Part shown: in pieces, positions 1 to 9,042 of the stretch
Layout of the letters: each line of letters opens with the position of its first letter
How positions within the stretch are numbered: position 1 is the stretch's first letter
DNA from: a virus
Virus record (IMG/VR): IMGVR_UViG_3300048835_000023
Span: 1 to 48,417 of that record
Length of the DNA stretch: 48,417 nt
Direction: 5' to 3' (one strand)
Made by a program: the position numbers and the translations under genes
The notes under the pieces: generated by a model
Told to the model about the DNA's origin: nothing
Seen by the model: only the letters and a program-made list of their open reading frames with translations
Database searches by the model: none

Positions 1-138
1 TCGATCCTAGCCCCCAAGATTTTTCTCTGGTCAGGGGAGTCTGCTTCTGCTAGTTGTTTAAGAAGAGGAACAAGCATCTTTCGAGCTTCAGACTTAGCCT
101 CTTCCCAATCCTTCATTGTCTTCTTCCGAAGGTAATGA
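1..138. repeat. Terminal overlap, left copy
   Basis: These bases match 48280-48417 except at one position (C at 127, A at 48406). The repeat lies inside a coding sequence that is only complete when the ends are joined. It is therefore best read as overlap of a circular assembly, not as a packaged direct terminal repeat. The mismatch changes one codon of the large ejection protein from Arg (this copy) to Leu. Confidence 0.95.
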
Positions 139-3100
139 TCAGTCACGGTTTGAGGATCAAGACCGAGAACACCTTTTGCAAAGGCGTCCCATCCGTCTGC
201 GTCCTGTAGATACTCACCATTCTTGGAGTAGTACTTATGGTAGTTGACCATAAAGATTGCTTGAGCGCTAGAGTTCACTGAAGAAATCTGACGGAAGATG
301 TTTCCGAGGTCAGACAGCAAGGGCCTAAACTCAAGAGACCCTCCCTTCATGGTTTCGTACAGAGTCGAGGCAAAGTTATTGACAGCAGGGACAGTTCTAT
401 CAAAGAATCCACCCACAGCACCGAACATAATCTCAGCAGCAGACTTGTCTCCACTGACAAAATCCGAGATAAGATTTACACCTCCCGGAGAATAACGCTT
501 ACCAGCAGAGTAGTCCTTACCAAGAATTCCTTCAAACACTTGCTGAAGCAATCCATTGACAACAACATCTGCAAACTTATCTCCGTCCATACCACGCTCA
601 AGGGCAGCCGCCCTCATCTGCTCGTACATGGGAATCATCGTACCAGCAGACAACCCGGCAGGCAATCCATAGACAGCAGAGTAGACTCCAAAGAGCCTAG
701 CTTTCTCGGCTGTCGTAAGTTGCTTACCAGTGAACTGTTCCATCATACGAAGGGCGTATCCGTAGAACTGGGTCGGAACAGAAAGAACACCAGACTGAAG
801 AGCACTGTTACTCGTGTTCGTCATGTTGACGGTAAGAGTATCTGCCCTAGCCAGAATCTTCTGAATCTCTCGATTGTCCAGCTTGAGGAGAGGATTTGCA
901 GACCTCCACTCCTGATACGCAATAAACCAAGCACCCTGACGCATCGAGCTTTCAATACCACGGAAGAACGCAGTACCGGCATGAAGAACTTTCTCGCCGA
1001 TATTACGGTCCCACGTGGCGGGTTCCATAGCATCCTGAAGCATGTGCTCCCGGCCCACTCGGTTCCAACCTACGTCATCCATAGCCTTGAACGCCTCAAG
1101 GAAGTGATCCTCTCGCATTCCAGACATCTTTGCTAGTTTCTGCCGAACGGCTGGACTACCGTTCAAGGTGGCAAGATTGCTCATCATGTTGGGCAGAATA
1201 GATTTCCCCGCAAACTGGGGAGAGATAGCAAACATATGGACGAAGGTACCAGCCTGCACGATCATCTGAACAGGATTGAACATACCGAGAGTAGAGTGGT
1301 ACGCCACGGCACGGAAAAACTCCGTAGGGTCCTTTGCAGTGAACACAGCCCTGTCTCGGTACCAGTTCGGAAACTTGTTCCCAACCGACTTATAGATAGC
1401 GTCAAGAACAGTAGACTTGACCCCATCAATCAGTTCTTCCTGCGGAGAAGACACACCCATCAGGCGCTTGGCTCTAGCTTGGAACGCCCTAGCAACCTGA
1501 ACGTCACCGGCATTGGTTGCTTTCTTGGGATCAACCACACCGTTGTACAGGTAGTAGATCGGATGACGAATCAACTCTTCCTTTGTAGCATCTAGCAGAT
1601 GACCAAACCTCTCAACGAAGTCCTTGGCAAAAGAGTTACGAACATCACTGTAAAACCACTCCTTTGAAGCCTGAGTAAGGCCACGAACAAGAGATTCTGT
1701 AGGATCAATCAGGTCTGCACGGCGAACTTCAAAACCATCCACAGTGGCTGCTGTAAAATCTTCCTTTGCTCCGAGGAACTTGCGCCCCACTTCATCTGCA
1801 ATGGTTGATCTACGCTCTGCCATGTCTTTGAACATACCACCGTACTTGCCCGAGTAGTCGAAGACATCCCCCGCCTTCTGCCCAAACTGAACAGTCTGAA
1901 GCATGTCGGGATCGTCAATCGCCTTCACAGCTTTGTGAAGTTCTCTTGGTATGTTTTTAATGAGGTACTGGTCAAAGTCTTGCGGAGATAGTGTTGCTTT
2001 GGCTTTAACGGCTTCTCTAAGTTTCTGAGTCCATTCCTTTGCCTGCGCTCTGGACGGAAGATTGAGAATCGTTTTGTCACCTTCATAGAAGTTGATACCA
2101 TCCCTTCCCTTGTAGATGACTGGCATGGAAACGTTCCACTGATGTTTGTAGATAACGTGACCACCAGCCCTGACGTTTACCTGTACAGAGTCAATAGGGC
2201 CGCTAAGGAGGCGATCAGTAATAACGTATTCATATGGCTGACCGTCTCCATTCAAAACCTCCTTAAAGGGTTTGTTATTAGGGTTATCAATCTTGATGAT
2301 CCTGAGGTTATTCTTCTTAATGTATTCATTGACGTGGTTTTGAAGAGTGTCCCCACGCTTCTGTTTGAACAAAGTAGCACGAGTAAGAGGCTCGGCTTTC
2401 CCATTCACCCACATGACAATGTTTAGAATATCACGAGGCTCATCAAAACGGTCGAGAAGTTTACCCTCCAAACGAATGGGCGTAGTTCCCTCCCCGCCAA
2501 CAAATTCGTAGGTCTTTAGACCACGAACAACCTTTTCCTTGTAGATAGTCATGTTTCGGATAAACCAATCAACGTCGTTCAACTGGCGAATACGAAAATA
2601 AGCTTCTACTTCCTTTGGAGTAGGGTTGCGGTTAAGAGTCTGACGATAGGCTTTATCAAGGTCAGCAACAGTGTCGTAGTAGACACCACGACCCTCTGGA
2701 CCTATTTCATCTCGGTTTTTGATGAGAATCTTTTCGAGGTCTTTACCTTTGTTGGGAAGTTCTTTTGTAGGAACTGCAAGCTTGCTGAGCCGATCAAGAA
2801 CATTACGATAACGTAGGTTGGCAAGATCGACCTGACCCATTTCCTGTTTAGATAGAGTTTCCCAAGGGGTACGAATCCGGGAAAAGAGACGACCAACAAA
2901 ATTAGACTCCTTCGCAGCATTGTCCCCAGTCGTGAAAGCTTGGTAGAGTCCTCCCTTTGATTCATCGACTTGGTGCCTCGCTACAATAGCAAAACTAGGA
3001 CCAGATTGTTGTGTTCCAATCTCCGCTACTTTGTAGCTACCGGGACGAATCCCGTAGAACTCAGCAGCGTTCTTAGCCTCGTTTTTACTGGTGAACAGTG

Positions 3101-4604
3101 CGCCGTTGGTGTCTCCGAGAAGAAACTTTACTTCGTAAATGTTTGAGAAAGGGTCTACCGGGATATCCTGAACGTCAATGACTGCTTGATTGATCGTTGG
3201 ATGTTCCCTTACGAAGTCATCACGAGCTAGTTTGCGAGCAACCTTTTCCGCCTCTTCGGAGAGACGAGAAACGTTTACGCGAGACAACGAGTCCAGAACA
3301 TCCACACCAGCACGTTCCAAGGATTCAACAAGACGCAAGGCAGCGTCTCTTGTGAGGGAACCTGCTCCACCCTTCAGAATGGACTCTGGATTGAACGCGG
3401 TAGGAAGTTTCTTGAGCATACGAGTCGTGGCTTCAGGGATACTATCGGGGGCACCCTTACGCATGTCCTGAATCCAGTTGTAGACGCGAACGCCAATAGC
3501 TTCTTTGATCAGACCACCCCCTTCGAGAACGTCTGCAACATCAGCCCCAGCCTTTGCATCAGCATTGGCTTTGATGGCGCTGGACACCGCTTCGTTCACT
3601 TCGGTCTTAAGGGCCTTTTTCTCGCCAGCTTTAACGGCGTCTTCAACAAGCTCTTTACCAGCTTCCTTCGCGACAGTACGAGCAGCGCGCCTAGCTACAC
3701 CAATCGCACCAGCAGTTAGAGCAACATCTGCTGCGTCAAAAGCAGCAAAAGCGTTGTCTAGGAATTTCTTCTCCTTGGTAAAGGATAGAATATCCTCTGC
3801 AAACTCACGGGCAGTAAGAGGGTTCAGTTCTTTCAGTTTGTCAAAGATTTCACTGAACCGGGTATTGAATTCATCAGGAGGAAGAGCAAGAAGCTCAGTA
3901 CGAACTTCATCCTTCGTGTTACCAGTGAACAAGCCAAGACCCGCACCAGCACGATAAAGATCAAACTGGGTCTTACCGGGAATAGCTTGCTCGACAACAT
4001 CGAGACCCCAGCTAAACCAAGACTGATCTTTGATCTCTGCTTCTACATCCCCAAGCTTACGCTTTACAATTTCCTGCTTGGTAAGGATGTCTTGCTTAAG
4101 AGACAGCTTGTCAAGAGTAGCTGTATTATCTTCCCTCAGACCTTTGTTCCAAGGATTTTCAGGGTCAAGGAAGTTAGTAGCAATGCGATTAGTAAGATGG
4201 CGGGCGTACTCGCTTTCGATAATAGTGTCTGCATTGACAAAACTAGGAACACCAACATCACGGAGAACCAGAGCATCTTCATCAGTCACCGGCCCTTCTT
4301 TAGTTGCAATGCTTTGGACACGCTTTACCTCTTCCTCGGCTTTCCGTGCCTCGATCTGCGCCTTGAGTTGTTCGCGCATACGCTGCTCACCACCGGAAGA
4401 AAGGGTGTTGGCATACTCATCTGGATTCAGTCCCAAGAAAGAGCCACTAGTAGCAATACCAGCGACAAGAGCACGCCGAGTGGCCTCTTCAGGAGAAAGA
4501 GGGGGTGCAAGGGGATTGCTGCCTTGGGCAAGAGAAAGCAACTGCTCCTGATTTGGCTCAGCACCCTCTCCCTCAACAGTCCCCAGCGAGATGAAGTCTT
4601 CCAT
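1..4604 (-). CDS. Giant internal virion (ejection) protein, N-terminal 1534 codons
   Basis: The ATG at 4604 overlaps the stop of the preceding gene (TAATG). The frame runs open to base 1, continues on the right end and stops at 48105, giving 1592 aa in total. Long Lys/Glu-rich and Ala-rich helical stretches dominate, and no catalytic motif was recognised. Its position after the tail-tube proteins and a small gp14-like protein, and before a muramidase-bearing protein, matches the T7 gene 13-16 ejection proteins. Those proteins leave the head and form the channel across the envelope. At 1592 aa it is longer than T7 gp15 or gp16. The call rests on gene order and size, because no sequence family could be named by eye. 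A polyvalent or multi-domain virion protein is the main alternative. Confidence 0.75.
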   Translation of the reverse strand, partial: MEDFISLGTVEGEGAEPNQEQLLSLAQGSNPLAPPLSPEEATRRALVAGIATSGSFLGLNPDEYANTLSSGGEQRMREQLKAQIEARKAEEEVKRVQSIATKEGPVTDEDALVLRDVGVPSFVNADTIIESEYARHLTNRIATNFLDPENPWNKGLREDNTATLDKLSLKQDILTKQEIVKRKLGDVEAEIKDQSWFSWGLDVVEQAIPGKTQFDLYRAGAGLGLFTGNTKDEVRTELLALPPDEFNTRFSEIFDKLKELNPLTAREFAEDILSFTKEKKFLDNAFAAFDAADVALTAGAIGVARRAARTVAKEAGKELVEDAVKAGEKKALKTEVNEAVSSAIKANADAKAGADVADVLEGGGLIKEAIGVRVYNWIQDMRKGAPDSIPEATTRMLKKLPTAFNPESILKGGAGSLTRDAALRLVESLERAGVDVLDSLSRVNVSRLSEEAEKVARKLARDDFVREHPTINQAVIDVQDIPVDPFSNIYEVKFLLGDTNGALFTSKNEAKNAAEFYGIRPGSYKVAEIGTQQSGPSFAIVARHQVDESKGGLYQAFTTGDNAAKESNFVGRLFSRIRTPWETLSKQEMGQVDLANLRYRNVLDRLSKLAVPTKELPNKGKDLEKILIKNRDEIGPEGRGVYYDTVADLDKAYRQTLNRNPTPKEVEAYFRIRQLNDVDWFIRNMTIYKEKVVRGLKTYEFVGGEGTTPIRLEGKLLDRFDEPRDILNIVMWVNGKAEPLTRATLFKQKRGDTLQNHVNEYIKKNNLRIIKIDNPNNKPFKEVLNGDGQPYEYVITDRLLSGPIDSVQVNVRAGGHVIYKHQWNVSMPVIYKGRDGINFYEGDKTILNLPSRAQAKEWTQKLREAVKAKATLSPQDFDQYLIKNIPRELHKAVKAIDDPDMLQTVQFGQKAGDVFDYSGKYGGMFKDMAERRSTIADEVGRKFLGAKEDFTAATVDGFEVRRADLIDPTESLVRGLTQASKEWFYSDVRNSFAKDFVERFGHLLDATKEELIRHPIYYLYNGVVDPKKATNAGDVQVARAFQARAKRLMGVSSPQEELIDGVKSTVLDAIYKSVGNKFPNWYRDRAVFTAKDPTEFFRAVAYHSTLGMFNPVQMIVQAGTFVHMFAISPQFAGKSILPNMMSNLATLNGSPAVRQKLAKMSGMREDHFLEAFKAMDDVGWNRVGREHMLQDAMEPATWDRNIGEKVLHAGTAFFRGIESSMRQGAWFIAYQEWRSANPLLKLDNREIQKILARADTLTVNMTNTSNSALQSGVLSVPTQFYGYALRMMEQFTGKQLTTAEKARLFGVYSAVYGLPAGLSAGTMIPMYEQMRAAALERGMDGDKFADVVVNGLLQQVFEGILGKDYSAGKRYSPGGVNLISDFVSGDKSAAEIMFGAVGGFFDRTVPAVNNFASTLYETMKGGSLEFRPLLSDLGNIFRQISSVNSSAQAIFMVNYHKYYSKNGEYLQDADGWDAFAKGVLGLDPQTVTDHYLRKKTMKDWEEAKSEARKMLVPLLKQLAEADSPDQRKILGARI

Positions 4605-5086
4605 TACATTCCCCCGATTCTACGGATAGTCCCTGCGTTTCTAGTCAACGCCCCTCCAAGACTGGTGAGACCGTCTCCTGCGGCACCAATAGTACCACCA
4701 AGCGCCTGTTGTTTGTTAGCACTTAGCTGTCTCTGATTCGCTGCGAAGACTCTGTTACCCAACTCTTCGTTCTGGGTTACGGCAAGTGTATTGCGACCAG
4801 CGTCGCCACTGATACCGCCGTAAGCACCTTCAAGCACGGAAGAGTCACCTCCGATACCCTGTGCCGTAGCAACAGCCTGTGCTTGGGCCACAGCAGCCTG
4901 CTGACGGCGAATGATCTCTCGGCGGTCTCTCTGTGCCTGAAGCTCCATTTGCCGCTTACGAGCCCTCTCAGCCTCTTGCTGAGCCTTGATGGCTTTACGC
5001 TGTCCAGCAGCAGACACAAACTGACCCGCAACACCAGCCGCCGTACCGATTGCGCTAAGCGCTAGACCTACGACTTCAATTCCCAT
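4604..5086 (-). CDS. Small Ala/Gln-rich internal virion protein (T7 gp14-like position), 160 aa
   Basis: The N terminus has a hydrophobic Ala/Gly-rich segment (residues about 5-27). A long amphipathic Gln/Arg/Ala-rich helix (about 28-78) and a Gly-rich tail (about 120-150) follow. This composition is typical of T7 gp14-like internal core protein B, which enters the outer membrane during ejection. It lies between the GNAT-like gene (11-base overlap) and the giant ejection protein (TAATG overlap), as gp14 does between gp13 and gp15. No catalytic motif is visible. The identification rests on composition and order. Confidence 0.7.
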   Translation of the reverse strand: MGIEVVGLALSAIGTAAGVAGQFVSAAGQRKAIKAQQEAERARKRQMELQAQRDRREIIRRQQAAVAQAQAVATAQGIGGDSSVLEGAYGGISGDAGRNTLAVTQNEELGNRVFAANQRQLSANKQQALGGTIGAAGDGLTSLGGALTRNAGTIRRIGGM

Positions 5087-5552
5087 TGTTCACACCTTTT
5101 ATCAATGCTAACTGGTTTATCTCGTATCCACGCTTCTCATAGTTAGGTCCAACGAGAAAGCCATTTACATCAGGAAGCTTGGCTACGGTCACAGCCTTTG
5201 CACCGATGATTTCTGCCCAGAACTCATATGCTTTGAAGAGTTCAGCGGCGTGTCTCGGATACCCGGGATAAACATACCACATGGCTTCGCTAGCCATAAG
5301 CTCTTCACTGAAGAAAGTCTCCGTTGCAAATGCAATCAGGGCACCTACGATTGTCTGACCTTCTAATGCGACAAGAGCCAGCATACGGTTTCTATCGGGA
5401 CTACCGTAGACTCTCCGTAGCTGGCTCCTGACCTTTTCTGTATCAAAACTCAGGCCAGCTTTGGCGTATCCAGTTTCAATAAACATTCGACGAGACAGTT
5501 CGATAACATACTCTTCGTCGTCTTCATTCATAAATCTGATACGGCTCATCAC
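5076..5552 (-). CDS. GNAT-fold protein, probable internal virion protein A (gp13-like), 158 aa
   Basis: The protein starts with the IRFMNEDDEEYVIEL pattern of GNAT N-acetyltransferases, has a central beta segment (about 55-75) and a YPGYPRHAAELFKAYE segment near the usual acetyl-CoA-binding loop. T7-like phages often encode a GNAT-like protein at exactly this place, and it is carried in the virion or needed for its assembly. The ATG overlaps the stop of the tail nozzle gene by ATGA at 5549-5552. Whether it acetylates anything is unknown, because the classical Q/RxxGxG/A loop is not clear. Confidence 0.65.
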   Translation of the reverse strand: MMSRIRFMNEDDEEYVIELSRRMFIETGYAKAGLSFDTEKVRSQLRRVYGSPDRNRMLALVALEGQTIVGALIAFATETFFSEELMASEAMWYVYPGYPRHAAELFKAYEFWAEIIGAKAVTVAKLPDVNGFLVGPNYEKRGYEINQLALIKGVNNGN

Positions 5553-7642
5553 GGACCTTGATTAACTGTGTCAAACGAAGACCAGCCAACAATGTGAAAA
5601 GGCTCGTTTGCGTCTGCTGTAAGTTTCAACTGTAGGGCTTTACCGTGGCCCCTGATCTTCACTCGTCTTGTATCGTAGTCGTAGTTGGTACGAACGAAAC
5701 GAAGTTTCTGGGTGGTGCTCCACCGTCCTGTAATAGCTGTGTTCGCAAAGTCCCAGCGGCCCTGAATGTTAACAATGCTCTCCTCCTCTGTCCGAGAATA
5801 GACATTGATATAGTTCCGCTGCCACTTCTTGTTCCCTTCGCCACGAAGAACATAACCAGTCACTAGGTAGCTTTCGTAGACAGACCCTTGCCCACCAAGA
5901 GGAGTTAGCCAATCTCGGTAGAGGACATCTTTTTCTTCAGCGTAGTGCCAGTTATTTCCGTGACGAACAAGATACTTGAACAGTTTAGGACGCTTCTCGA
6001 CAACATATGTATCGACAGTAACGTTCGCTGAAGCATTGTTCAGAACAGGAACACCTAGATTGTCTAGGACATTCTCAGTACTGGGGACAACAATAGACCC
6101 ACCGACCGAGACAATCCCACTGATCTTCACCTGACTTGTGTCAAACGTATAGATGGAGAAGGCACCCGTTTGGGTGTTCAACGTCAAGATTCGGTCATAT
6201 TGGAATCTCTCTGCTACCGTTGACGGAGCCTCGGAAGAGTAAAGCCAGTGGATTCGTTTCTCGAAGAAGTTGAAGACGCCTTTGGCGTACTTCTTGGAAT
6301 CCTCAGGAAGCTCTGTATAGAACTTCTTGATTCTCTGGTCCGTAAGGCTCTCAAGCTGAAAACCGCCGCTAACAGTGTTCTGCTTGATTTGGTACACAGC
6401 GTCAGAAGCCCACCACACAGGATAGCCACCGACGTTGCAGAACGTATTCTTGTTAAACACACCGAGGTTGCTGATGCTCTTGATCGAGTAGTCAGTAGCA
6501 GTAAAGCCAATTCCCTGAGAACCAGTGATTGCCCACACACCATTAGAGGCGAACACAATCATCGAAGAATCAATAGGCCAAAGCTTGTAGACTTGACCAA
6601 TCTCTGGGATAACAATGACACCACCATCGTTAGGAAGCAGGTCAGAACTGTACTCGGAAGTAGGGTCGCCTGCTTGGTGACACCTACCGTACTTGTCAGC
6701 GGAGTCGGCAATCTGACTGAAGTAAATCCTGTTGTTGAATCCTTGGGCGTTAACACCGGAATACCACACACGACCAGCAAAGAACGCAATAGTCGAGGGG
6801 CGGTTAGCGCCTGAAGTCTGAACAGGTAGACCAGCAACACCAGTCAGGGCTGAACGGTCTTTGTACCACTCGTAGATGATATTGAAGCCCTTTGGAGCAA
6901 GGGAGTTACCCCGGGTAACGTAACCTAGCTCTCGTGGCTTAAACTCTTCGTCTGCGTTCTTGAACAACCACCACACATCGTAGTCTGACGGGTATACACC
7001 AATTGTATAAGCGAACTGGCTAAGGAGGTCAGTGGTCCAGCCTTGGTTGATCAGGTTATACCAGTGTTCGGCAGTCAGACCGCCAAGCCTACCCACCGCC
7101 TCACCTTCAATACCGACAGTATCTCTCGTGTTGATGATGATGGTAGACGACTGGACAGTTTGAGTATCAGGATCGTATTCGCAATAAAAGGGTTCGCAGA
7201 AAGGATGGACGACAAACAGATGGCCGTTACCATACGCAAAGTCACAGGCAATCGTCTCAAAGGAACTATCGACAGTCTTGCTGTAGAAGACTAGATCAAT
7301 TGTCGAAGTGCTGAGAAGATTTGCAGAAACACTGAGAGGGTTTGACAACAGAAAGAAGTGAACATACCTCCCAATCTGTTGAACCAAAATTGTGTTGTCG
7401 CCATCGCCTCCTGCGGCCTCCCATACATACTCGTGAACTGCTTTATCGTCAGGTGTATAAACTAGAGGCGTAGAAGGGCTCTCAAAGTCAAACCCCAACC
7501 TCCGCGTAACCTCTCCTTTGTTGTCAAAGACTACGTTGGCGCAGTCGGTGACTGCGTTCTCGGGGAAGTTGAGACCAGTCGCTTCTGTAACGAATCCGTT
7601 CAGGAAGCTGTTCTCAACGGAGGTTAGGACTTGTCTAGCCAT
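5549..7642 (-). CDS. Tail nozzle / tail tubular protein B (gp12-like), 697 aa
   Basis: The N-terminal 40 residues (NSFLNGFVTEATGLNFPEN, then CANVVFDNKGEVTRRLG) match the start of T7 gp12-like nozzle proteins, which typically describe a gene set leading into a beta-propeller. The rest is beta-rich with many Tyr/Trp residues, as expected for the long tail-nozzle propeller. It closes the tail and forms the DNA exit channel in the virion. It follows the gp11-like gene, separated from it by a 79-residue protein, and its start overlaps that gene's stop (TAATG). Length is close to that of gp12 relatives of about 700-800 aa. Confidence 0.85.
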   Translation of the reverse strand: MARQVLTSVENSFLNGFVTEATGLNFPENAVTDCANVVFDNKGEVTRRLGFDFESPSTPLVYTPDDKAVHEYVWEAAGGDGDNTILVQQIGRYVHFFLLSNPLSVSANLLSTSTIDLVFYSKTVDSSFETIACDFAYGNGHLFVVHPFCEPFYCEYDPDTQTVQSSTIIINTRDTVGIEGEAVGRLGGLTAEHWYNLINQGWTTDLLSQFAYTIGVYPSDYDVWWLFKNADEEFKPRELGYVTRGNSLAPKGFNIIYEWYKDRSALTGVAGLPVQTSGANRPSTIAFFAGRVWYSGVNAQGFNNRIYFSQIADSADKYGRCHQAGDPTSEYSSDLLPNDGGVIVIPEIGQVYKLWPIDSSMIVFASNGVWAITGSQGIGFTATDYSIKSISNLGVFNKNTFCNVGGYPVWWASDAVYQIKQNTVSGGFQLESLTDQRIKKFYTELPEDSKKYAKGVFNFFEKRIHWLYSSEAPSTVAERFQYDRILTLNTQTGAFSIYTFDTSQVKISGIVSVGGSIVVPSTENVLDNLGVPVLNNASANVTVDTYVVEKRPKLFKYLVRHGNNWHYAEEKDVLYRDWLTPLGGQGSVYESYLVTGYVLRGEGNKKWQRNYINVYSRTEEESIVNIQGRWDFANTAITGRWSTTQKLRFVRTNYDYDTRRVKIRGHGKALQLKLTADANEPFHIVGWSSFDTVNQGP

Positions 7643-7881
7643 TACGCAGCTTCCTTACCTTTCGTGGCATTGGTAATGTAGTTGAGCACGCGCTGTTCAG
7701 CCATGTAGAAGTCGGTCCAAAGACCGTCGAGTTCCTGAGGAGTTACACCGCGTTCCATCTTAATTCGGAAAAAACCGTGAGGGTTAGTCGCCTCGATAAA
7801 CAACTTGTTAGTCTTGTAGTCGTAGTCCTTGCGGCGAGGAACATCGCGGGACGGATCGTGGCTCTCATCACTAAAATTCAT
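7642..7881 (-). CDS. Small hypothetical protein between the two tail-tube genes, 79 aa
   Basis: Charged N-terminal region, then a compact domain with FFRIKMERGVTP and a helical end (EQRVLNYITNATKGKEAA). It sits three bases downstream of the gp11-like stop and overlaps the nozzle gene by TAATG. It is therefore in the tail-assembly operon and is probably a minor virion or assembly protein. No family was recognised. Confidence 0.7.
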   Translation of the reverse strand: MNFSDESHDPSRDVPRRKDYDYKTNKLFIEATNPHGFFRIKMERGVTPQELDGLWTDFYMAEQRVLNYITNATKGKEAA

Positions 7882-7884
7882 GTG

Positions 7885-8649
7885 TTACTTCCTTCCGTAA
7901 CCACGCATACGCTGGTAGTCACTCCAACCAGCAATGCGGTGTTGTTTCTGATTCTCAATATTGATACGCGCCCTCTTTGCCTTTCGCTCTGACCTAGAAT
8001 TTGCTGTCTGTTTTAACTCAGCAAAAGCAGTGCTCTTCGCTTCATTCAAAAGAAGACTATAGAACAAGGGAGGTAGAGGAATCTCGAACGCATCACTCAT
8101 GGTAAAAGCAGGACGAAGAGTGCCATAACACAGTGTCTTGTTCTGAACCAAGGTGGTATCGAGTGTCGCCAAGTGGGCGTTGAAGATCAACATATCTTCG
8201 TTGTAGGTAGTGAAGTACTCAGGGTGTCGATCAGTCCTGTAGTAGATGGTGATCGAGCCGTTCGCATCGTTGTGTTCAAACGTACTGATGTTCGGATCAG
8301 TGAAATCCTGAGTATACATTCGGTGAAAGAACTCATCAGGAGGTAGATAGAACACATCCTGAAAAGAGTCGTTCGGTTCGTCCGTAGAGTACTTATTGTA
8401 CTTTACCCACTCCAAGTTCTGGAAGCTGTCTGGAACATACATCAAGACTGGCTTGGATGCAGAACCAGAAGCCTCTAGCTCAAACAGGCGTTTCTGGGAT
8501 GGGTAGTCAGGACGATCAATGATGTTATAGAACTCATCCCTTACGATCTTGGCTACCTGTTGTGCCTCAGTCGTATCAGCGATGGAGTTAACTTCATCAC
8601 TGTCAAGGGAAGAGAGAACAGTCTGAACTACGTCAAGAAGAGTGGTCAT
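7885..8649 (-). CDS. Tail tubular protein A / head-tail adaptor (gp11-like), 254 aa
   Basis: This is an adaptor-type protein. The N terminus (TLLDVVQTVLSSLDSDEVNS) is the helical start common to gp11-like proteins of podoviruses. The phrase YNIIDRPDYP and later PPLFYSLLLNEAKSTAFAELKQ fit the family, which bridges portal and nozzle. The C terminus is strongly basic with a repeated Arg/Gln pattern. The start overlaps the o-spanin stop by ATGA. Length matches relatives of about 200-260 aa. Confidence 0.8.
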   Translation of the reverse strand: MTTLLDVVQTVLSSLDSDEVNSIADTTEAQQVAKIVRDEFYNIIDRPDYPSQKRLFELEASGSASKPVLMYVPDSFQNLEWVKYNKYSTDEPNDSFQDVFYLPPDEFFHRMYTQDFTDPNISTFEHNDANGSITIYYRTDRHPEYFTTYNEDMLIFNAHLATLDTTLVQNKTLCYGTLRPAFTMSDAFEIPLPPLFYSLLLNEAKSTAFAELKQTANSRSERKAKRARINIENQKQHRIAGWSDYQRMRGYGRK

Positions 8650-8867
8650 TGTGTCACTTCCCTTTTCTGGTAGTCTCTAGCTAATTCCTTGATCCAGAGA
8701 CATACGTCTTCACGCTTATCAATCTTACACCGCCTTTCCAAATCGTTGACTACAACAAGAGGAGGGGCGCTAAGCTGAGGAAGTCTACTCGTACTTACGC
8801 TTGGATCGCTCGCGCAAGCTGTCAATAGCGTTATCAACAGTAAGCTTGGAATTGTCAATCTCTTCAT
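8646..8867 (-). CDS. Outer-membrane spanin lipoprotein (Rz1-like), 73 aa
   Basis: Basic start MKRL, a hydrophobic core, and a lipobox LLTAC with Cys18 as the lipidated residue. A Pro-containing linker (LPQLSAPPL) and a short Cys-containing C-terminal helix follow. Rz1-type o-spanins pair with an inner-membrane spanin to fuse inner and outer membranes in the last step of lysis of Gram-negative cells. It begins inside the Rz-like gene in another frame (83-base overlap), the classical overlapped spanin layout. It therefore supports a Gram-negative host. Confidence 0.88.
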   Translation of the reverse strand: MKRLTIPSLLLITLLTACASDPSVSTSRLPQLSAPPLVVVNDLERRCKIDKREDVCLWIKELARDYQKREVTQ

Positions 8868-9042
8868 ACTTCTTCCTCAGTTCTTCCTGTTGTTTGATCA
8901 TCTTTTCCCGTTCTTGCATCTGGCCTTGCTTAACCCAATCGTGTCTGATCTTGAGGACAAACAGAATGAAAGCGAAGACACTAGCCAGAGCAGCGTAAAA
9001 CTTAACCCCTAGGGTTGAGAAGAACGATATAATCTTAGACAC
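8785..9042 (-). CDS. Inner-membrane spanin (Rz-like), 85 aa
   Basis: One N-terminal membrane segment (residues about 12-31) is followed by a periplasmic coiled coil rich in Glu, Lys, Arg and Gln (about 40-85). This is the topology of Rz-type i-spanins, although shorter than lambda Rz. It overlaps the endolysin stop by 8 bases upstream and contains the start of the Rz1-like gene. Function is inferred from topology and from the overlapped neighbour. Confidence 0.85.
   Translation of the reverse strand: MSKIISFFSTLGVKFYAALASVFAFILFVLKIRHDWVKQGQMQEREKMIKQQEELRKKYEEIDNSKLTVDNAIDSLRERSKRKYE

Noticed and set aside
3987-4736. Overlapping plus-strand frames at the start of the giant ejection gene
   Set aside because: They lie opposite a continuous 1592-codon gene and lack ribosome sites and recognisable motifs.
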